Below are positions 45,259 through 57,159 of a stretch of 64,000 nucleotides of DNA, one piece after another. The stretch spans positions 87,106,296 to 87,170,295 of the forward strand of contig NC_089221.1 of the NCBI RefSeq assembly GCF_963924675.1. The letters run 5' to 3'. The stretch's first letter is position 1; each line of letters opens with the position of its first letter. The notes under the pieces are model-generated. The model was given only the letters and a program-made list of their open reading frames with translations. It was not told where the DNA came from and searched no databases. This DNA is from Phocoena phocoena (Eukaryota; Chordata; Mammalia; Artiodactyla; Phocoenidae). Position numbers and translations under genes: made by a program.

Positions 45259-45288
45259 AAATATTACCTTTGTTATTACCATACTATT
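45259..45288. repeat. Direct repeat, left copy (30 bp)
   Basis: Matches 45323-45352 at 28 of 30 positions (ATTACCATACTATT versus ATTACCGTATTATT at the end). Interpreted as a long target-site duplication around the tRNA half. Confidence 0.95.
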
Positions 45289-45322
45289 GGGGGTATAGCT
45301 CAGGGGTAGAGCATTTGACTGC
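45289..45322 (+). pseudogene. 5' half of tRNA-Cys (GCA), tailless insertion
   Basis: 34 bases match tRNA-Cys from its first nucleotide: the acceptor strand GGGGGTA, the D arm with A box TAGCTCAGGGGTAGAGC, and the anticodon stem up to the first two anticodon bases (TTTGACTGC). Only one difference from the tRNA I recall is seen, in the D loop. The sequence stops inside the anticodon; the next A could belong to either the tRNA or the repeat. There is no T arm, no CCA and no poly(A). Direct repeats of 30 bp abut it on both sides. The missing B box means no pol III expression. Confidence 0.92.
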
Positions 45323-45352
45323 AAATATTACCTTTGTTATTACCGTATTATT
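45323..45352. repeat. Direct repeat, right copy (30 bp)
   Basis: Right-hand target-site duplication of the tRNA-half insertion. Confidence 0.95.
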
Positions 45353-46955
45353 TAATCTCTCTTTTAAGATACCGTTATCCTTATTTAGAAAAAGATTGGA
45401 TGACTATGTGCTTTTTTTTTTTTTACTATCTAAAATATTTTAAGGTCTTTCACTATATTGCAGCACAGTTCTAGGCACATACTCTAATTATCTAATTAGT
45501 ATAAGTACTGTACAAGCAAATTGCATAATTAGGACATATAATTAATAGTTAAGAGATATTATTAATTGGCATCCACAATGTCTGTGCTTATGCTTTACTT
45601 TTAGTAACAAGTATAACTTACAAAATAATTTTTATTAATATAAGCGTTTTAAAAGTCTTACATTGTGGACACTGATTTGATGGTGAAAAAATAAAAAGAA
45701 TGAGCATATTAATCAGTTAGTGACTTTAGTCATGAAAGCTATTTTTCAAACTGCCTCACAAGAGAACAAATTTATTTTATTTTATGAGTACTCTTGAGCA
45801 AGAACTCATTAGTGTAATATTTGATCTTGGAAATTTTCAGGAACATGTTATATAATAGTCCCTAGAGTTTACATTGCTATTTCTTATTCTTAATTATAGA
45901 TACTATAATGTAAGGTCAGTAATCAAATATTTTCAACAAAATCTTTGAAATCTATTTGATAAGTAAATCACTCATTAATAATCAATTCTTCATATAAGGA
46001 AAAGAATAAACCCTATAGTTGATCATATATCCTAAACATTCAAAATATACTTTATCCCATGTGCATGTTCATATGTCAGTATTAAGCATGCATGACTAAT
46101 TTTTATTAATCGTTTAAATGCTCATGTTTAACTTTTAGTGTGCTTCCTATTTGACTATGTATCACACACATCAGAAATATTTTAGAAGTCATATTCCATT
46201 CTTCATCAATGTGAAACATCACAGATTCCCTATATCACAACTCACTTAAATACGTACAATACTATATATTTGTCTTGTGATATTTGCTTTGTTTTATCTT
46301 TAGCATTCATTGCTACTGATTTATAAATTCTCTAAAGGCCTTCACAACATTGTATTTTTGAGGAATCTTGGTACAGTGCCTAGATCATAATATAGAAGAA
46401 AACTTAAGTCGATGTATTAAAACTGAAAATATTCCAAAAAGGCCATTGATTAATAATTTTTTAAATCCAGTATTTTAACATTTATTATTAAATTCCAATT
46501 TTGTTACTGAATTAAAACTTCTAGAGTCTCTCTTTCCATATATATCCCCCTGCCTCTAGAGAACACATTCTAAAGAGTGAGTAGGAACTAGGATTCATAA
46601 TATGCTTAATACCCACCTGCAAAGGTTCAGCTTATATTCTATGACTCGGTTCACTATTCACTTTTACCACCTTAAATTACTCTCACAATATAGCCCCTAA
46701 TTATTTGCATGCACTTAAAGCCAAGATTGACTATGCTTGCAAAATCATTTATAATATTCTTATTTCCTAAAACATTGAGCCTGAGAACAAATTATTCTTG
46801 CTCCCATCCAATTTTGTTTTCTTTCTCCTGTTACCACTATGTAAAATCACCGTGTTCTTTTTCAGTTGTTGTTCTTTTGAAGTAATAATTTAGGAGTTTA
46901 TTAGCTATAGTCTCTACTCCCAAATCCCTCCACACTTCAACAACCCCATTCCTGC
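45353..46955. other. Unassigned AT-rich DNA
   Basis: No gene. A T run lies at 45412-45424. A short ACAGTGCCTAGATCATAATA at about 46373 hints at an L2/MIR end, too short to call. Confidence 0.35.
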
Positions 46956-46957
46956 CC

Positions 46958-47075
46958 AAAAATATTTCTGTGAGAACAGGGATTTTGTCTACCTCATTTA
47001 TTACCATATCCTCCAGCTCTGAAAATAGTGCTTGGCACAGGAGACATACTAAGTAAACATTTACTCATAGCTTAG
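46958..47075 (+). mobile_element. L2-like LINE 3' end
   Basis: GAACAGGGATTTTGTCTACC, ATATCCTCCAGCTCTGAAAA, TAGTGCTTGGCACAGGAGAC and AAGTAAACATTTACTCATA follow the L2 3' terminus. Confidence 0.72.
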
Positions 47076-49413
47076 TCTTTGAGATTTATGCATATTTAAT
47101 TTTTTCCTTTTCATTAGTGTTGCATGTATTCTTTTAGATGTAGTGTATCTGGTTCTTCTCACTATTGAGTTATCGTCCAGCTGGCATTATTGATTTCCGT
47201 ATTTTTCTGTTTGTTCAAGCACACAAGTTTCTGAGCACATTAGTCAGTCAAGACCATCTTCTGAGCTCTTTCTCACCTCTACTGTAACATGTTGTCCTGC
47301 TAAAAATGCCAGGCATGCCTGATCATTTGTTCTCTTGAAATTGCTGGTGTAAACTAAGTTAAAATGAGAAATTGAATGTCCTCCCTTGCTCAGTCCTTCA
47401 TTTTCCTTGTTGAGTCTATCTAAAACTATTTTGAGATGTTGACAACTAATACATAGTTCTATTAAACTCACAATAGATAGTAGTTATGGCATATAAATCT
47501 AAAAATTCATGGATAATTTTTTAAACCAGCAAGATTCCTTATCCTAATTTCATTTTGAAGCAATTCTGCTTATCATGAACACTATTTGATTTTTCAGTTC
47601 CATTTAAATTCAATAAGGTACATTGCTACTCATTTTCAGAATCCTGGACTGTACTAGAATTAATTTATGGATAGTTTTAACAGCTTTTTTTTTTCACATC
47701 TGTAATGAGCTTTTTCTTTTTAATAGTGTCCTCTTCTGTGTATTCCTGACATTATAACTTGATATTTGAAAACCACAAGACTACCAATGCCACCTTATGT
47801 TGAACAATATAATATTGCTATTATTCATTTGTGTTTCATGTACAATAATGCCCAACCTAAAGAATGTTACATCACACTAAAGATGACTTTAACTAGGAAA
47901 AAAATCATAATAATAATAAAATAGAATTTAGAGGACTATACAGCAGTAAAAGTTGTAAATAAAAGCTATCTGTCTCAATTTGATTTTCAGACTATGATGA
48001 ATTTTATATCCTCTTTTTACCATTTTCATTTTACAGATTGATAAATTCCTGAAGGGTTTTATTTAGATTTAGCCAAAAGTTGCAGCATATTCCTCAAAAT
48101 ATTTAGGAAATATAAGTATTTCCCTTAGGACAGCACTTTTATTTTTCTTCCTTCTATTTTTCCTCTTCAGGGAAAATAAAATTTAAATAACATATAATCT
48201 TGTCATATTTTATGGACATATTAACTGATCAAGGAGTGCAATAAGAGGGATTCTATTGGACATATAGGTCATTTTCAGGAAGAGATTAATTTTTATATGT
48301 TTTATAAAACATGTTTTATATATGAGAATATATGTTCTCATGTATACTATATATGAGAATATATATATGGCAAAATGTAAAGGTGGCAAAATATAAAGAT
48401 GCCTTTTTTCCTTCCACAGTTTACAGACATGAGATTCCAAGAAACTACGAATTAGATTGTTTTTGTAACTTGTCAAAAATATGCAGGATTACATCTGATA
48501 AAAGGAAGAGATAGATTAGCTAAGACTATTTAGGAACAAATAGAAATAATGTGGGACTTTCCCTACCAAAAAATAATAGTACATATTTCATAAATGTACA
48601 AAAATAGTATTTAAAAAATATTGTGTAAGTATCATCTTCCAGATTAATGGAAAGAATATAAAGAACTGATCATAATATAATCCCAAATTTATAAAATCCA
48701 TGTATGAAAAATAACTGAGGAATATACACTAAAAAGTAAACAATGGGTGTGCTTTAAGAACTGAAATTTTAAATAATTTATTTTTATCCTTTTTAGTTTT
48801 CCATTTTTAAATTATCTATCAGAACTGTATATTGCCTTTATAAGAAAAGAAAATGTAAATTCTCAAAATTTTAAAAAAAGTTTGTTTTTGAAAAAAGTGA
48901 TAATAATAAAATGTAGACCATATAAAAATGGTGATGACAAAATATAAATCTGACTCCTCCCCCCAAAATTCTTTGTATTTAGTTGTAAAATATTTCACCA
49001 TCAGCTATTTCACAGACCATACAGTTAGAATTTGCATTGGATTTAAAAAGAACACCTAATTCAATTTAAGCTATCACATGATGAGTAATTGATTCTTTCT
49101 AAAAGAAAATAGGTAATATTCCATTATAAAGATGGTCATTACAAGCGATATTTGGACCATTTTCATATCTCTCAGAAACAACAAAAGTGGTTAATGTCAT
49201 TAATATGGTATACCATAATGCAGTTGTTTTCTGGATTCCCTTGCTGTACCAGCTACACAATTCCTAGCACAACCAAGTCACTAACCTACTAATTGTTTAG
49301 TTATTTTTTAATGTGGAAATAATCTTTATACAAAGTAAATTTGAACTAAAAATTAAATAGACTCAGGAAAGAACTTAGAGTCCTTTCCTTGAAAATGGAG
49401 GAATTTATCTGCT
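47076..49413. other. Unassigned
   Basis: No gene or named repeat. A TATATGAGAATATATG repeat patch lies at about 48317-48368. The 75-codon reverse frame at 47244-47471 has no recognised family. Confidence 0.35.
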
Positions 49414-49429
49414 TTAAAAATGTCGGTAT

Positions 49430-49644
49430 CGGGCTTCCCTGGTGGCGCAGTGGTTGAGAGTCCTCCTGCCAATTCAGGGGACACGGGTTCATGCCCCAGT
49501 CCGGGAAGATCCCACATGCCGCGGAGCGGCTGGGCCCGTGAGCCATGGCCGCTGAGCCTGCGCGTCTGGAGCCTGTGCTCTGCAACGGGAGAAGCCACAA
49601 CAGTGAGAGGCCCGAGTACCGCAAAAAATAAAATAAAATAAAAA
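49430..49644 (+). mobile_element. CHR-group SINE 10
   Basis: Full-length with a patterned (AAAAT)n tail. A perfect 16-bp duplication TTAAAAATGTCGGTAT (49414-49429 and 49645-49660) flanks it, and the target begins with TTAAAA. Confidence 0.96.
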
Positions 49645-49660
49645 TTAAAAATGTCGGTAT

Positions 49661-50119
49661 GAAGACACCATCCACTAATGAAAGTGCTGAACGCTATTTC
49701 CCTACTGGAAATATTTTTTGTAAACATTCCTATTTTTGGTATTTTCATATGAAGAATACATATACATTCTTTAAAGTTTGCCTTCTTGTACAAGTACTGT
49801 TGAAATATTTGTTCTTTCACTTGAAAGCTCTTCATTTTTGTAGATATCTCTCATTGTCCCAGAATATTTGGGGGTTTAAACATCACTACTTCCATAGTTT
49901 ATAAGATGGTATGGTTTTAAAACCAGACAGCTCCATCCTGGTAAACTTCATCTGGAGCCTCCATAGTGTATGAATATACCTTACAAAGCTTTCAGGTGGC
50001 CCAGTGCCCTAGTGTTTTCATCATGCACAGTGACAGAAAGCTTGTCTCTTAAACATTTTTAATATGACCCATAGTAAAATATATATTTTCATCATAATTA
50101 GGTACATGGCATTCATGTG
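49661..50119. other. Unassigned
   Basis: No gene or repeat recognised. Confidence 0.35.
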
Positions 50120-50180
50120 CTATTCACTCTTACTTGTCGAGGTACTGGGGATGCAAAAATAATTGGAAAAGTAAAAAATT
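50120..50180 (+). mobile_element. Ancient repeat (L2-like), left half, split by L1
   Basis: GGTACTGGGGATGCAAAAAT continues at 55447 with CTTGCCCCATGGAGCTAATAATCTAGTC. Together they make the ancient '..ggcactggggatac.. cctgccctcatggagctta' module, cut by the 5.3-kb L1. Target duplication: AGTAAAAAATT (50170-50180) and AGTGAAAAATT (55436-55446). Confidence 0.65.
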
Positions 50181-50587
50181 TGTTTTTCTTTTTTTTTTTT
50201 AACCTCTTTATTGTTTAATTGCTTTGCAATGTTGTGTTAGTTTCTGCTGTATAACAAAGTGAATCAGCTATACGTATACATACATCCCCAAAGCCCCTCT
50301 CTCTTGCATCTCCCTCCCAGCCTACCTATCCCACCCCTCTAGGTGGTCACTGAGATGATCTCCCTGTACTATGTGGTTGCTTCACACTACTATCTATTTT
50401 ACATTTGGTAGAGTATATATGTCAATTCCGCTCTCTCACTTCGTCCCAACTTACCCTTCCCCCTCCCCATGTCCTCAAGTCCATTTTCTATGTCTGTGTC
50501 TTTAGTTCTGTCCTGCCCCTAGGTTCTTCAGAACCAGTTTTTTTTTTTTTTTGATTCCACATATATGTGTTAGCATGTGGTATTTGT

Positions 50588-53500
50588 TTATCTCTTTCTG
50601 ACTTCACTCTGTATGACAGACACTACGTCCATCCACCTCACTACAAATAACTCATTTTCGTTTCTTTTTATGGCTAAGTAATATTCCATTGTATATATGT
50701 GCCACATCTTCTTTATCCATTTAACTGTTGATGGACACTTAGGTTGCTTCCATGTCCTGGCTATTGTAAATAGACCGGCAATGAACATTGTGGTACATGA
50801 CTCTTTCTGAATTACGGTTTTCTCAGGGTATATGCCCAGTAGTGTGATTGCTGGGTCGTATGGTAGTTCTATTTTTAGTTTTTTAAGGAACCTCCATACT
50901 GTTCTCCACAGTGGCTGTATCAGTTTACATTCCCACCAACAGTGCAAGAGGGTTCTCTTTTCTGCACACCCTCTCTAGCATTTATTGTTTGTAGATTTTA
51001 TGATGATGGCCATTCAGACTGGTGTGAGGTGATACCTCACTGTAGTTTTGATTAGCATTTCTCTGATAATTAGTGATGTTGAGCATTTTTCCTGTGTTTG
51101 TTGGCAATCTGTATATCTTCTTTGGAGAAATGTCTATTTAGGTCTTCTTCCCATGTTTGGATTGGGTTGTTTTTTTGATATTGAGCTGCATGAGCTGCTT
51201 GTACATTTTGGAGACTAATCCTTTGTCAGTTGCTTAGTTTGCAAAGATTTTCTCCCATTCTGAGTTTTGTCTTTTCATCTTGCTTAGGTTTTCCTTTGTT
51301 GTGCAAAAGATTTTAAGTTTCATTAGGTCCCATTTGTTTATTTTTATTTCCATTTCTCTAGGAGGTGGGTCAAAAAGGATCTTGCTGTGATTTATGCCAT
51401 AGAGTGTTATGCCTATGTTTTCCTCTAGAAGTCTTCTAGTGTCTGGCCTTACATTTAGGTCTTTAATACAATTTAATTTTATTTTTGTGTATGGTGTTAG
51501 GGACTATTCTAATTTCATTCTTTTACATGTAGCTGTCCAGTTTTCCCAGCACCACTTATTGAAGAGGCTGGCTTTTCTCCATTGTATATTTTTGCATCAT
51601 TTATCAAAGATAAGGTGACCATATGTGTGTGGGTTTATCTGTGGGCTTTCTGTGCTGTTCCATTGATCTATTTTTCTGTTTTTATACCAGTACCATGCTG
51701 TTTTGATGGCTGTATTTTTGTACTATAGTCTGAAGACAGGGAGCCTGAATCCTCCAGCTCCATTTTTCTTTTTCTAGATTGCTTTGGCTACTCACGGTCT
51801 TTTGTGTTTCCATACAAATTGTGAAATTTTTTGTTCCAGTTTTGTGAAAAATGTCATTGGTAGTTTGATAGGGATCGCATTGAATCTGTAGATTGCTTTG
51901 GGTAGTATAGTCATTTTCAAAATGTTGATTCTTCCAATCCAAGAACATGGTATATCTCTCCATCTGTTTCTATCATCTTTAATTTCTTTCATCAGTGTCT
52001 TACAGTTTTCTGCATACATTTGTCTTGTTAGGTAGGTTTATTCCTAGGTATTTTATTCTTTTTGTTGCAGTGGTAAATGGGAGTGTTTCCTTAATTTCTC
52101 TTTCAGATTTTTCATCATTAGTGTATAGGAATGCAAGTGATTTCTGTGCATTAATTTTGTATCCTGCTACTTTACCAGATTCATTAATTAGCTCTAGTAA
52201 GTTTTCTGGTAGCACCTTTAGGATTCTCTATGTATAGTATCATGTCATCTGCAAACAGTGACAGTTTTACTTCTTCTTTTCTGATTTGGATTCCCTTTAT
52301 TTCTTTTTCTTCTCTGATTGCTGTGGCTAAAAGTTCCAAAATAATGTTGAATAATAGTGGTGACAATGGGCAACTGTGTCTTTTTCCTGATCTTAGTGGA
52401 AGTGGTTTCAATTTTTCACCATTGAGAATGACGTTGGCTGTGAGCTTGTCATATATGGCCTTTATTATGTTGAGGTAAGTTCCCTCTATGCCTACTTTCT
52501 GGAGAGTTTTATCATAAATGGGTGTTGAATTTTGTTGAAAGCTTTTTCTGCATCTACTGAGATGATAATATGGTTTATATCTTTCAACTTGTTAATATGG
52601 TGTATTACATTGATTGATTTGCATATATTGAAGAATCCTTGCATTCCTGTGATAAATCCTACTTGATCATGGTGTATGATCCTTTTAATGTGTTGTTAGA
52701 TTCTGTCTGCTAATATTTTATTCAGGATTTTTTCATTTGTGTTCATCAGAGATATTGGCCTGTAGTTTTATTTTTTGGTGACATCTTTGTCTGGTTTTGG
52801 TATCAGGGTGATGGTGGCCTTGTAGAATGAGTTTGGGAGTGTTCCTCCCTCTGCTGTGCTTTGGAAGAGTTTGAGAAGGGTAGGTGTTAGCTGTTGTCTA
52901 AATGTTTGATAGAATTAGCCTGTAAAGCCATGTGGTCCTGGGGTTTTGTTTGTTAGAAATTTTAAATCACAGTTTCAATTTCAGTGCTTTTGGTTGGTCT
53001 GTTTATATTTTCTATTTCTTCCTGCTTCAGTCTCGGAAGGTTGTGCTTTTCTAACAATTTGTCCATTTCTTCCAGGTTGTCCATGTTATTGGCATATAGT
53101 TACTTCTGGTAATCTCTCATGACCCTTTGCATTTCTGCAGTTAGTTGTTACTTCTCCTTTTTCATTTCTAATTCTGTTGATTTGAGTCTCCTTTCTTTTT
53201 TTGATTAGTCTGGCTAATGGTTTGTCAGTTTTGTTTTTCTTAAAGAACCAGCTTTTAGTTTTATTGATCTTTCGTATCATTTCCTTCATTTCTTTTTCAT
53301 TTATTTCTGATCTGATCTTTATGATTTCTTTCCTTCTGCTAACTTTGGGGATTTTTTTTGTTCTTCTTTCTCTAATTGCTTTAGGTGTAATGTTAGGTTG
53401 TTTATTTGAGGTGTTTCTTGTTTCCTGAAGTAGGATTTTATTGCTATAAACTTTCCTCTTAGAACTGCTTTTGCTGCATGCCATAGGTTTTGGGTCATTG

Positions 53501-54337
53501 TGTTTTCATTGTCATTTGTTTCTAGGTATTTTTTGATTTCCTCTTTCATTTCTTCAGTGCTCTCATGGTTATTTAGTAGCATATTGTTTAGCCTCCATGT
53601 GTCTGTATTTTTTATAGATTTTTTTTCCTGTAATTGATACCTTGTCTCATAGCACTGTGGTCGGAAAAGATGCTTGATATGATTTCAACTTTCATAAATT
53701 TACCAAGGCTTGATTTGTGACCCAAGATATGATCTATCCTGGAGAATGTTCCATGAGCACTTGAGAAGAAAGTGTATTCTGTTGTTTTTGCATGGAATGT
53801 CCTATAAATATCAATTAAGTCCATCTTGTCTACTGTGTCATTTAAAGCTTATGTTTCCTTATTTATTTTCATTTTGGATTATCTGTCCATTTGTGAAAGT
53901 GGGGTGTTAAAGTCCCCTACTGTTACTGTGTTCCTGTCGATTTCCCCTTTTATGGCTGTTAGCGTTTGCCTTATGCATTGAGGTGCTCTTATGTTGGGTG
54001 CATCAATATTTACTATTGTTATATCTTCTTGGTTGGATCCCTTGATCATTATGTAGTGTCCTTCTTTGCCTCTTATAATAGTCTACTTTTTAAAGTCTAT
54101 TTTGTCTGATTTGAGGATTGCTACTCCAGATTTTTGATTTCCATTTTCATGGAATATCTTTTTCCATCTCCTCACTTTCAGTCTGTATGTGTCCATAGGT
54201 CTGAAGTTGGTCTCTTGTAGACAGCATATGTATGGGTCTTGTTTTTGTATCCATTCAGCCAGTCTGTGTCTTTTGGTTGGAGCATTTAATCCATTTACAT
54301 TTAAGGTAATTATTGAAATGTATGTTTCTATTACCAT
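50588..54337 (-). pseudogene. L1 ORF2 (endonuclease-reverse transcriptase), inactivated
   Basis: ORF2 would encode the L1 endonuclease and reverse transcriptase that nick and copy at the target. The start ATG at 54335-54337 begins MVIETYISIITLNVNGLNAP, the endonuclease N-terminus with its Asn-containing LNVNGLN motif. CCLQET (about 54215-54232) holds a catalytic Glu. The reverse-transcriptase box [12 protein letters not shown] lies at about 52235-52270, followed by the [12 protein letters not shown] region near 52020. The C-terminal block LHCWWEC and [17 protein letters not shown] lies at 50760-50945. At least eight frame changes or stops separate these pieces, so no full protein can be made. 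Order and length (about 3.75 kb) are otherwise complete. Confidence 0.92.
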
Positions 54338-54395
54338 TTTCTTAATTTTATGGGGTTTGTTTTTGTAGGTCTTCTCCTTCTCTTGTGATTCCTGC

Positions 54396-54506
54396 CTAGA
54401 GAAGTTCCTTTAGCATTTATAGTAAAGCTGGTTTGGTGGTGCTGAATTCTCATAGCTTTTGCTTGTCTGTAAAGGTTTTAATTTCTCTGTCAAATCTGAA
54501 TGAGAT
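54396..54506 (-). pseudogene. C-terminal remnant of L1 ORF1
   Basis: The reverse strand reads like the end of the L1 ORF1 RNA-binding protein: a SFRFDGEIK-like stretch, then KQ-KL-REFSTTKPAL and MLKELL with stop (54396-54398). Only about 37 codons remain; coiled coil, RRM and most of the C-terminal domain are missing. Upstream it joins 5' UTR sequence within 54506-54518. Confidence 0.82.
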
Positions 54507-54518
54507 CCAGGGGACGTG

Positions 54519-55435
54519 AGGGGTATTGAATGCAGGGTGAGCCTGCGGGAGAAGAGGCCACCATGGTGTTGCTGCAGCCTGAGCCATGCTGTGTGTTCTC
54601 GCAGGGAAGTTGTCCCTGGATCACGGGATTCTGGCAATGGCGGGCTGCACAGGCCCCTGGGAGGGGAGGTGTGGATAGTGACCTGTGCTTGCACACAGGC
54701 TTCTTGGTGGCTAGCAGCAGCCTTAGCATTTCATGCCCATCTCTGGTGTCCACGCTGGTACCGCAGCTCACGCCCATCTCTGAACCTCATTTAGGCAGTT
54801 TTCTGAGTCTCCTCTCTTCGTGCACCCTGAAACTATGGTCTCTTGACTCTTAGGCAGTTCTAGACTTTTTGCAGGACTGCCTCCCAGTTAGCTGTGGCAC
54901 ACTAGCCTCCTTCAGGCTATGTTCACACAGCCAACCCCAGTCCTCTCCCTGGGATCTGACCTGCGAAGCCCAAGCCTCAGCTCCCAGCCCCCACCCACCC
55001 TGGCAGGTGAGCAGACAAGCCTCTCGGGCTGGTGCATGCTGGTTGGCACTGATCTTCTGTGTGGGAATCTCTCTGCTTTGCCCCCTGCATCCCTGTTGCT
55101 GCACTCTCCTCTGTGGCTCCAAAGCTTCTCCCCCACCCACCCCCCATTTCCACCAGTGAAGGGGCTTCCTAGTGTGTGGAAACTTTTCCTCCTTCACAGC
55201 TCGCTCCCAGCAGTACAGGTCCCATCCCTATTTTTTGTCTGTTTTTTCTTTTTTCTTTTGCCCTACCCAGGTACGTGGGGAGTTTCTTGCCTTTTGGTAA
55301 GTCTGAGGTCTTCTGCCAGCATTCAGTAGGTGTTGTTCCACATGCAGATGTATTTTTGATGTATTTGTGGGGAGGAAGGTGATCTCCATGTCTTACTCCT
55401 CTGGCATCTTGAAGGTCCTCCCGCCTCAGGTCCCC
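54519..55435 (-). promoter_or_regulatory. L1 5' UTR / internal promoter region (decayed)
   Basis: GC-rich 5' UTR typical of cetartiodactyl L1: CCTTCAAGATG at 55404-55414 (minus strand), AGATCACCTTCCTCCCCAC, CAGAAGACCTCAGACTTACC, GGAAGCCCCTTCACTGG. The YY1-like word CAAGATGGC near the start is mutated to CAAGATGCC (55404-55412). Most ancestral CpGs appear as TG or CA. Several open frames on both strands here are by-products of base composition. Confidence 0.82.
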
Positions 55436-55490
55436 AGTGAAAAATTCTTGCCCCATGGAGCTAATAATCTAGTCTGTCTGTCTCTCTCAT

Positions 55491-55789
55491 TATTCTTTGT
55501 ATAAACAATGAAATCTTATAAATTTTATTCCATCCATCCCATTCTATCCTATTATCTTCTTTTTAGTTATAAAAATAAAGTAAGTTGCTCTTTAGGACCC
55601 ACTAATTGATTCAAGACTCAATAATGGATCTTGACTCCCACTTTGAAAAACATTACCATATAGGAATTACATACATTTAACAGAGCTATTGAAGCAGCCT
55701 AGAATTTATTTTTTTTTAAATTTCTGTCTCGCTGTTGAATCTGTCACCAACTTAAAAATCCAGTCTTTTTCACTGAGCTTGCTTTAAAG
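55491..55789. other. Unassigned
   Basis: No gene or repeat recognised; a T run lies at 55709-55717. Confidence 0.35.
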
Positions 55790-56220
55790 CTAGAACTCTC
55801 TGAATCTACGTTTATATAACCTGTTTTTAATCTAAATGGAGAATCTTATATTTATTTCTGTCAAATTCTTCTTTATTGGTTTCAGTCCATCATTCAAGCC
55901 TATCAAGATTTTTGAACTCTACCACTGTTAGATAATCCTTCTAAATCTGTCATCCACAAATATGAAAAGGGTGGCTTCTATGTCATGAGCCAAGTCACTT
56001 TTGAAAAATATTGCAAATTCCTATAGTTCTTCTCTAGAGATATCCCTCTTGTTGGCATTGATCCATTAATCAACATTTTAGAGTTATATTTGCATCCAAA
56101 ATGTAAATTGCTCTTAATTTTTCTATATGCATTTTCTCATTAATTAAAAAATTCTACCAGACTATAGAATACATACTGAATTTTTGATTTTTATGATCCC
56201 CCAAGATAAAAATAACCTGT
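55790..56220 (+). mobile_element. Ancient L3/CR1-type LINE remnant
   Basis: CTAAATCTGTCATCCACAAA, TATGAAAAGGGTGGCTTCTA, TGTCATGAGCCAAGTCACTT, TTGGCATTGATCCATTAATC and AATTCTACCAGACTATAGAA follow the 3' half of L3/CR1-type LINEs, in which '..tcatctgcaaatttgataagca..ctatg..catccaagtcattgataaa..gacattgatccattaa' occurs. Strongly diverged. Confidence 0.62.
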
Positions 56221-56709
56221 CAGAATATATAGTTAAGTTTCTGTTTATCTCAGCCACAACCAGTTGCACTGATAGTAGCCTTCAGTTTATAAGTTTAGTT
56301 AGCGAATGAGATCTGACATCACAGCACACTGGGGCTCATTCTCAGAACTAAGGAAGTTGTAGAAGTAGCAATCTCTCTGATGCATGTGCTGCAGGGATAA
56401 GCAGTGTTCTTGGCGTTTACAAGATAATTCAGCTATTTCTCCTCAACTCAGTGATTTCCAACTGATAGGGCTTTTGTCTTGGTCACAGGGTTTTAGTGTC
56501 TATGACAGCTGTTGAGTAGGAATAAAGTCTGGTTAGCTGAGGCTAGGCACTCTCATTTAGTCCAAAAATCTACACTTTTTTTTTTTCTTTTTGTGAGACA
56601 TGTTACATTAAGTGTAAATTACATTCAGCTCATAGAATGTTATTAATAGGGTATCATAACAGAATGTTTTCCTTTGATAAGAGCATAGGGCAAGGTATTA
56701 ACCAGAGAT
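56221..56709. other. Unassigned
   Basis: No gene or repeat recognised; T run at about 56578-56589. Confidence 0.35.
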
Positions 56710-56935
56710 GCTTTTGAATCCTTACTGTATTCACCTATTAACTGCATTACTTTTGATAAAATCTTAAAACTTTCTAAGTCTCTCTTACATCATCTATAAA
56801 CCAGAGTTAGAAATGCATACCTTACCTATCTCACAAAGTTCTAGTAAGAATGGAGATTATGTCGTAAACAATACAATCTAAATGTTTACTAAATGATAGG
56901 TGTAACTATCAATCGGTATGTTAGTATCATCCTTT
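56710..56935 (+). mobile_element. MIR SINE
   Basis: AATCCTTACTGTATTCACCT, ATCTTAAAACTTTCTAAGTC, TCATCTATAAACCAGAGTTA, TACCTTACCTATCTCACAAA, AGTTCTAGTAAGAATGGAGA and GTTTACTAAATGATAGGTGT give the MIR order. Confidence 0.82.
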
Positions 56936-57159
56936 AAAATGGGTTACAGCTTCATCTATAGAAACTCTGAATTCATAATCCAAGGGAAAAAACATCTTCA
57001 TTTCTACAGCATTGTCTTATACTAGTGATGCCATCTCTTTTTATCTCTACGCAAGATTCTTTCATCCCTCAGTATTGTCAGTCTCTCTTCCTCTACCTTG
57101 CTAGAGGGCATTTTATTCTTTATAGGTGTTTATATGTAAGACCTGACAACTACAAGTCC

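Larger units (their letters stand above)
50181..55435 (-). mobile_element. LINE-1 with both ends, ORF1 mostly deleted
   Basis: On the reverse strand in order: a GC-rich 5' UTR (55435 to about 54518), the last ~40 codons of ORF1 (to the stop at 54396-54398), a 58-bp spacer, ORF2 (54337 to about 50588), and a 3' UTR with AATAAA-complement TTTATTG (about 50206) and T run (50189-50200). An 11-bp duplication with one mismatch (50170-50180 and 55436-55446) shows a normal insertion. The start GGGGACCTGAGGCGGGAGGA appears complete. Length is 5.25 kb against 6-7 kb for a full-length copy. ORF2 is broken, so it is immobile. Confidence 0.92.

Noticed and set aside
54516..55456. Several overlapping frames of 70-136 codons on both strands
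   Set aside because: All lie in the L1 5' UTR; low stop density from GC content, no conserved protein recognised.
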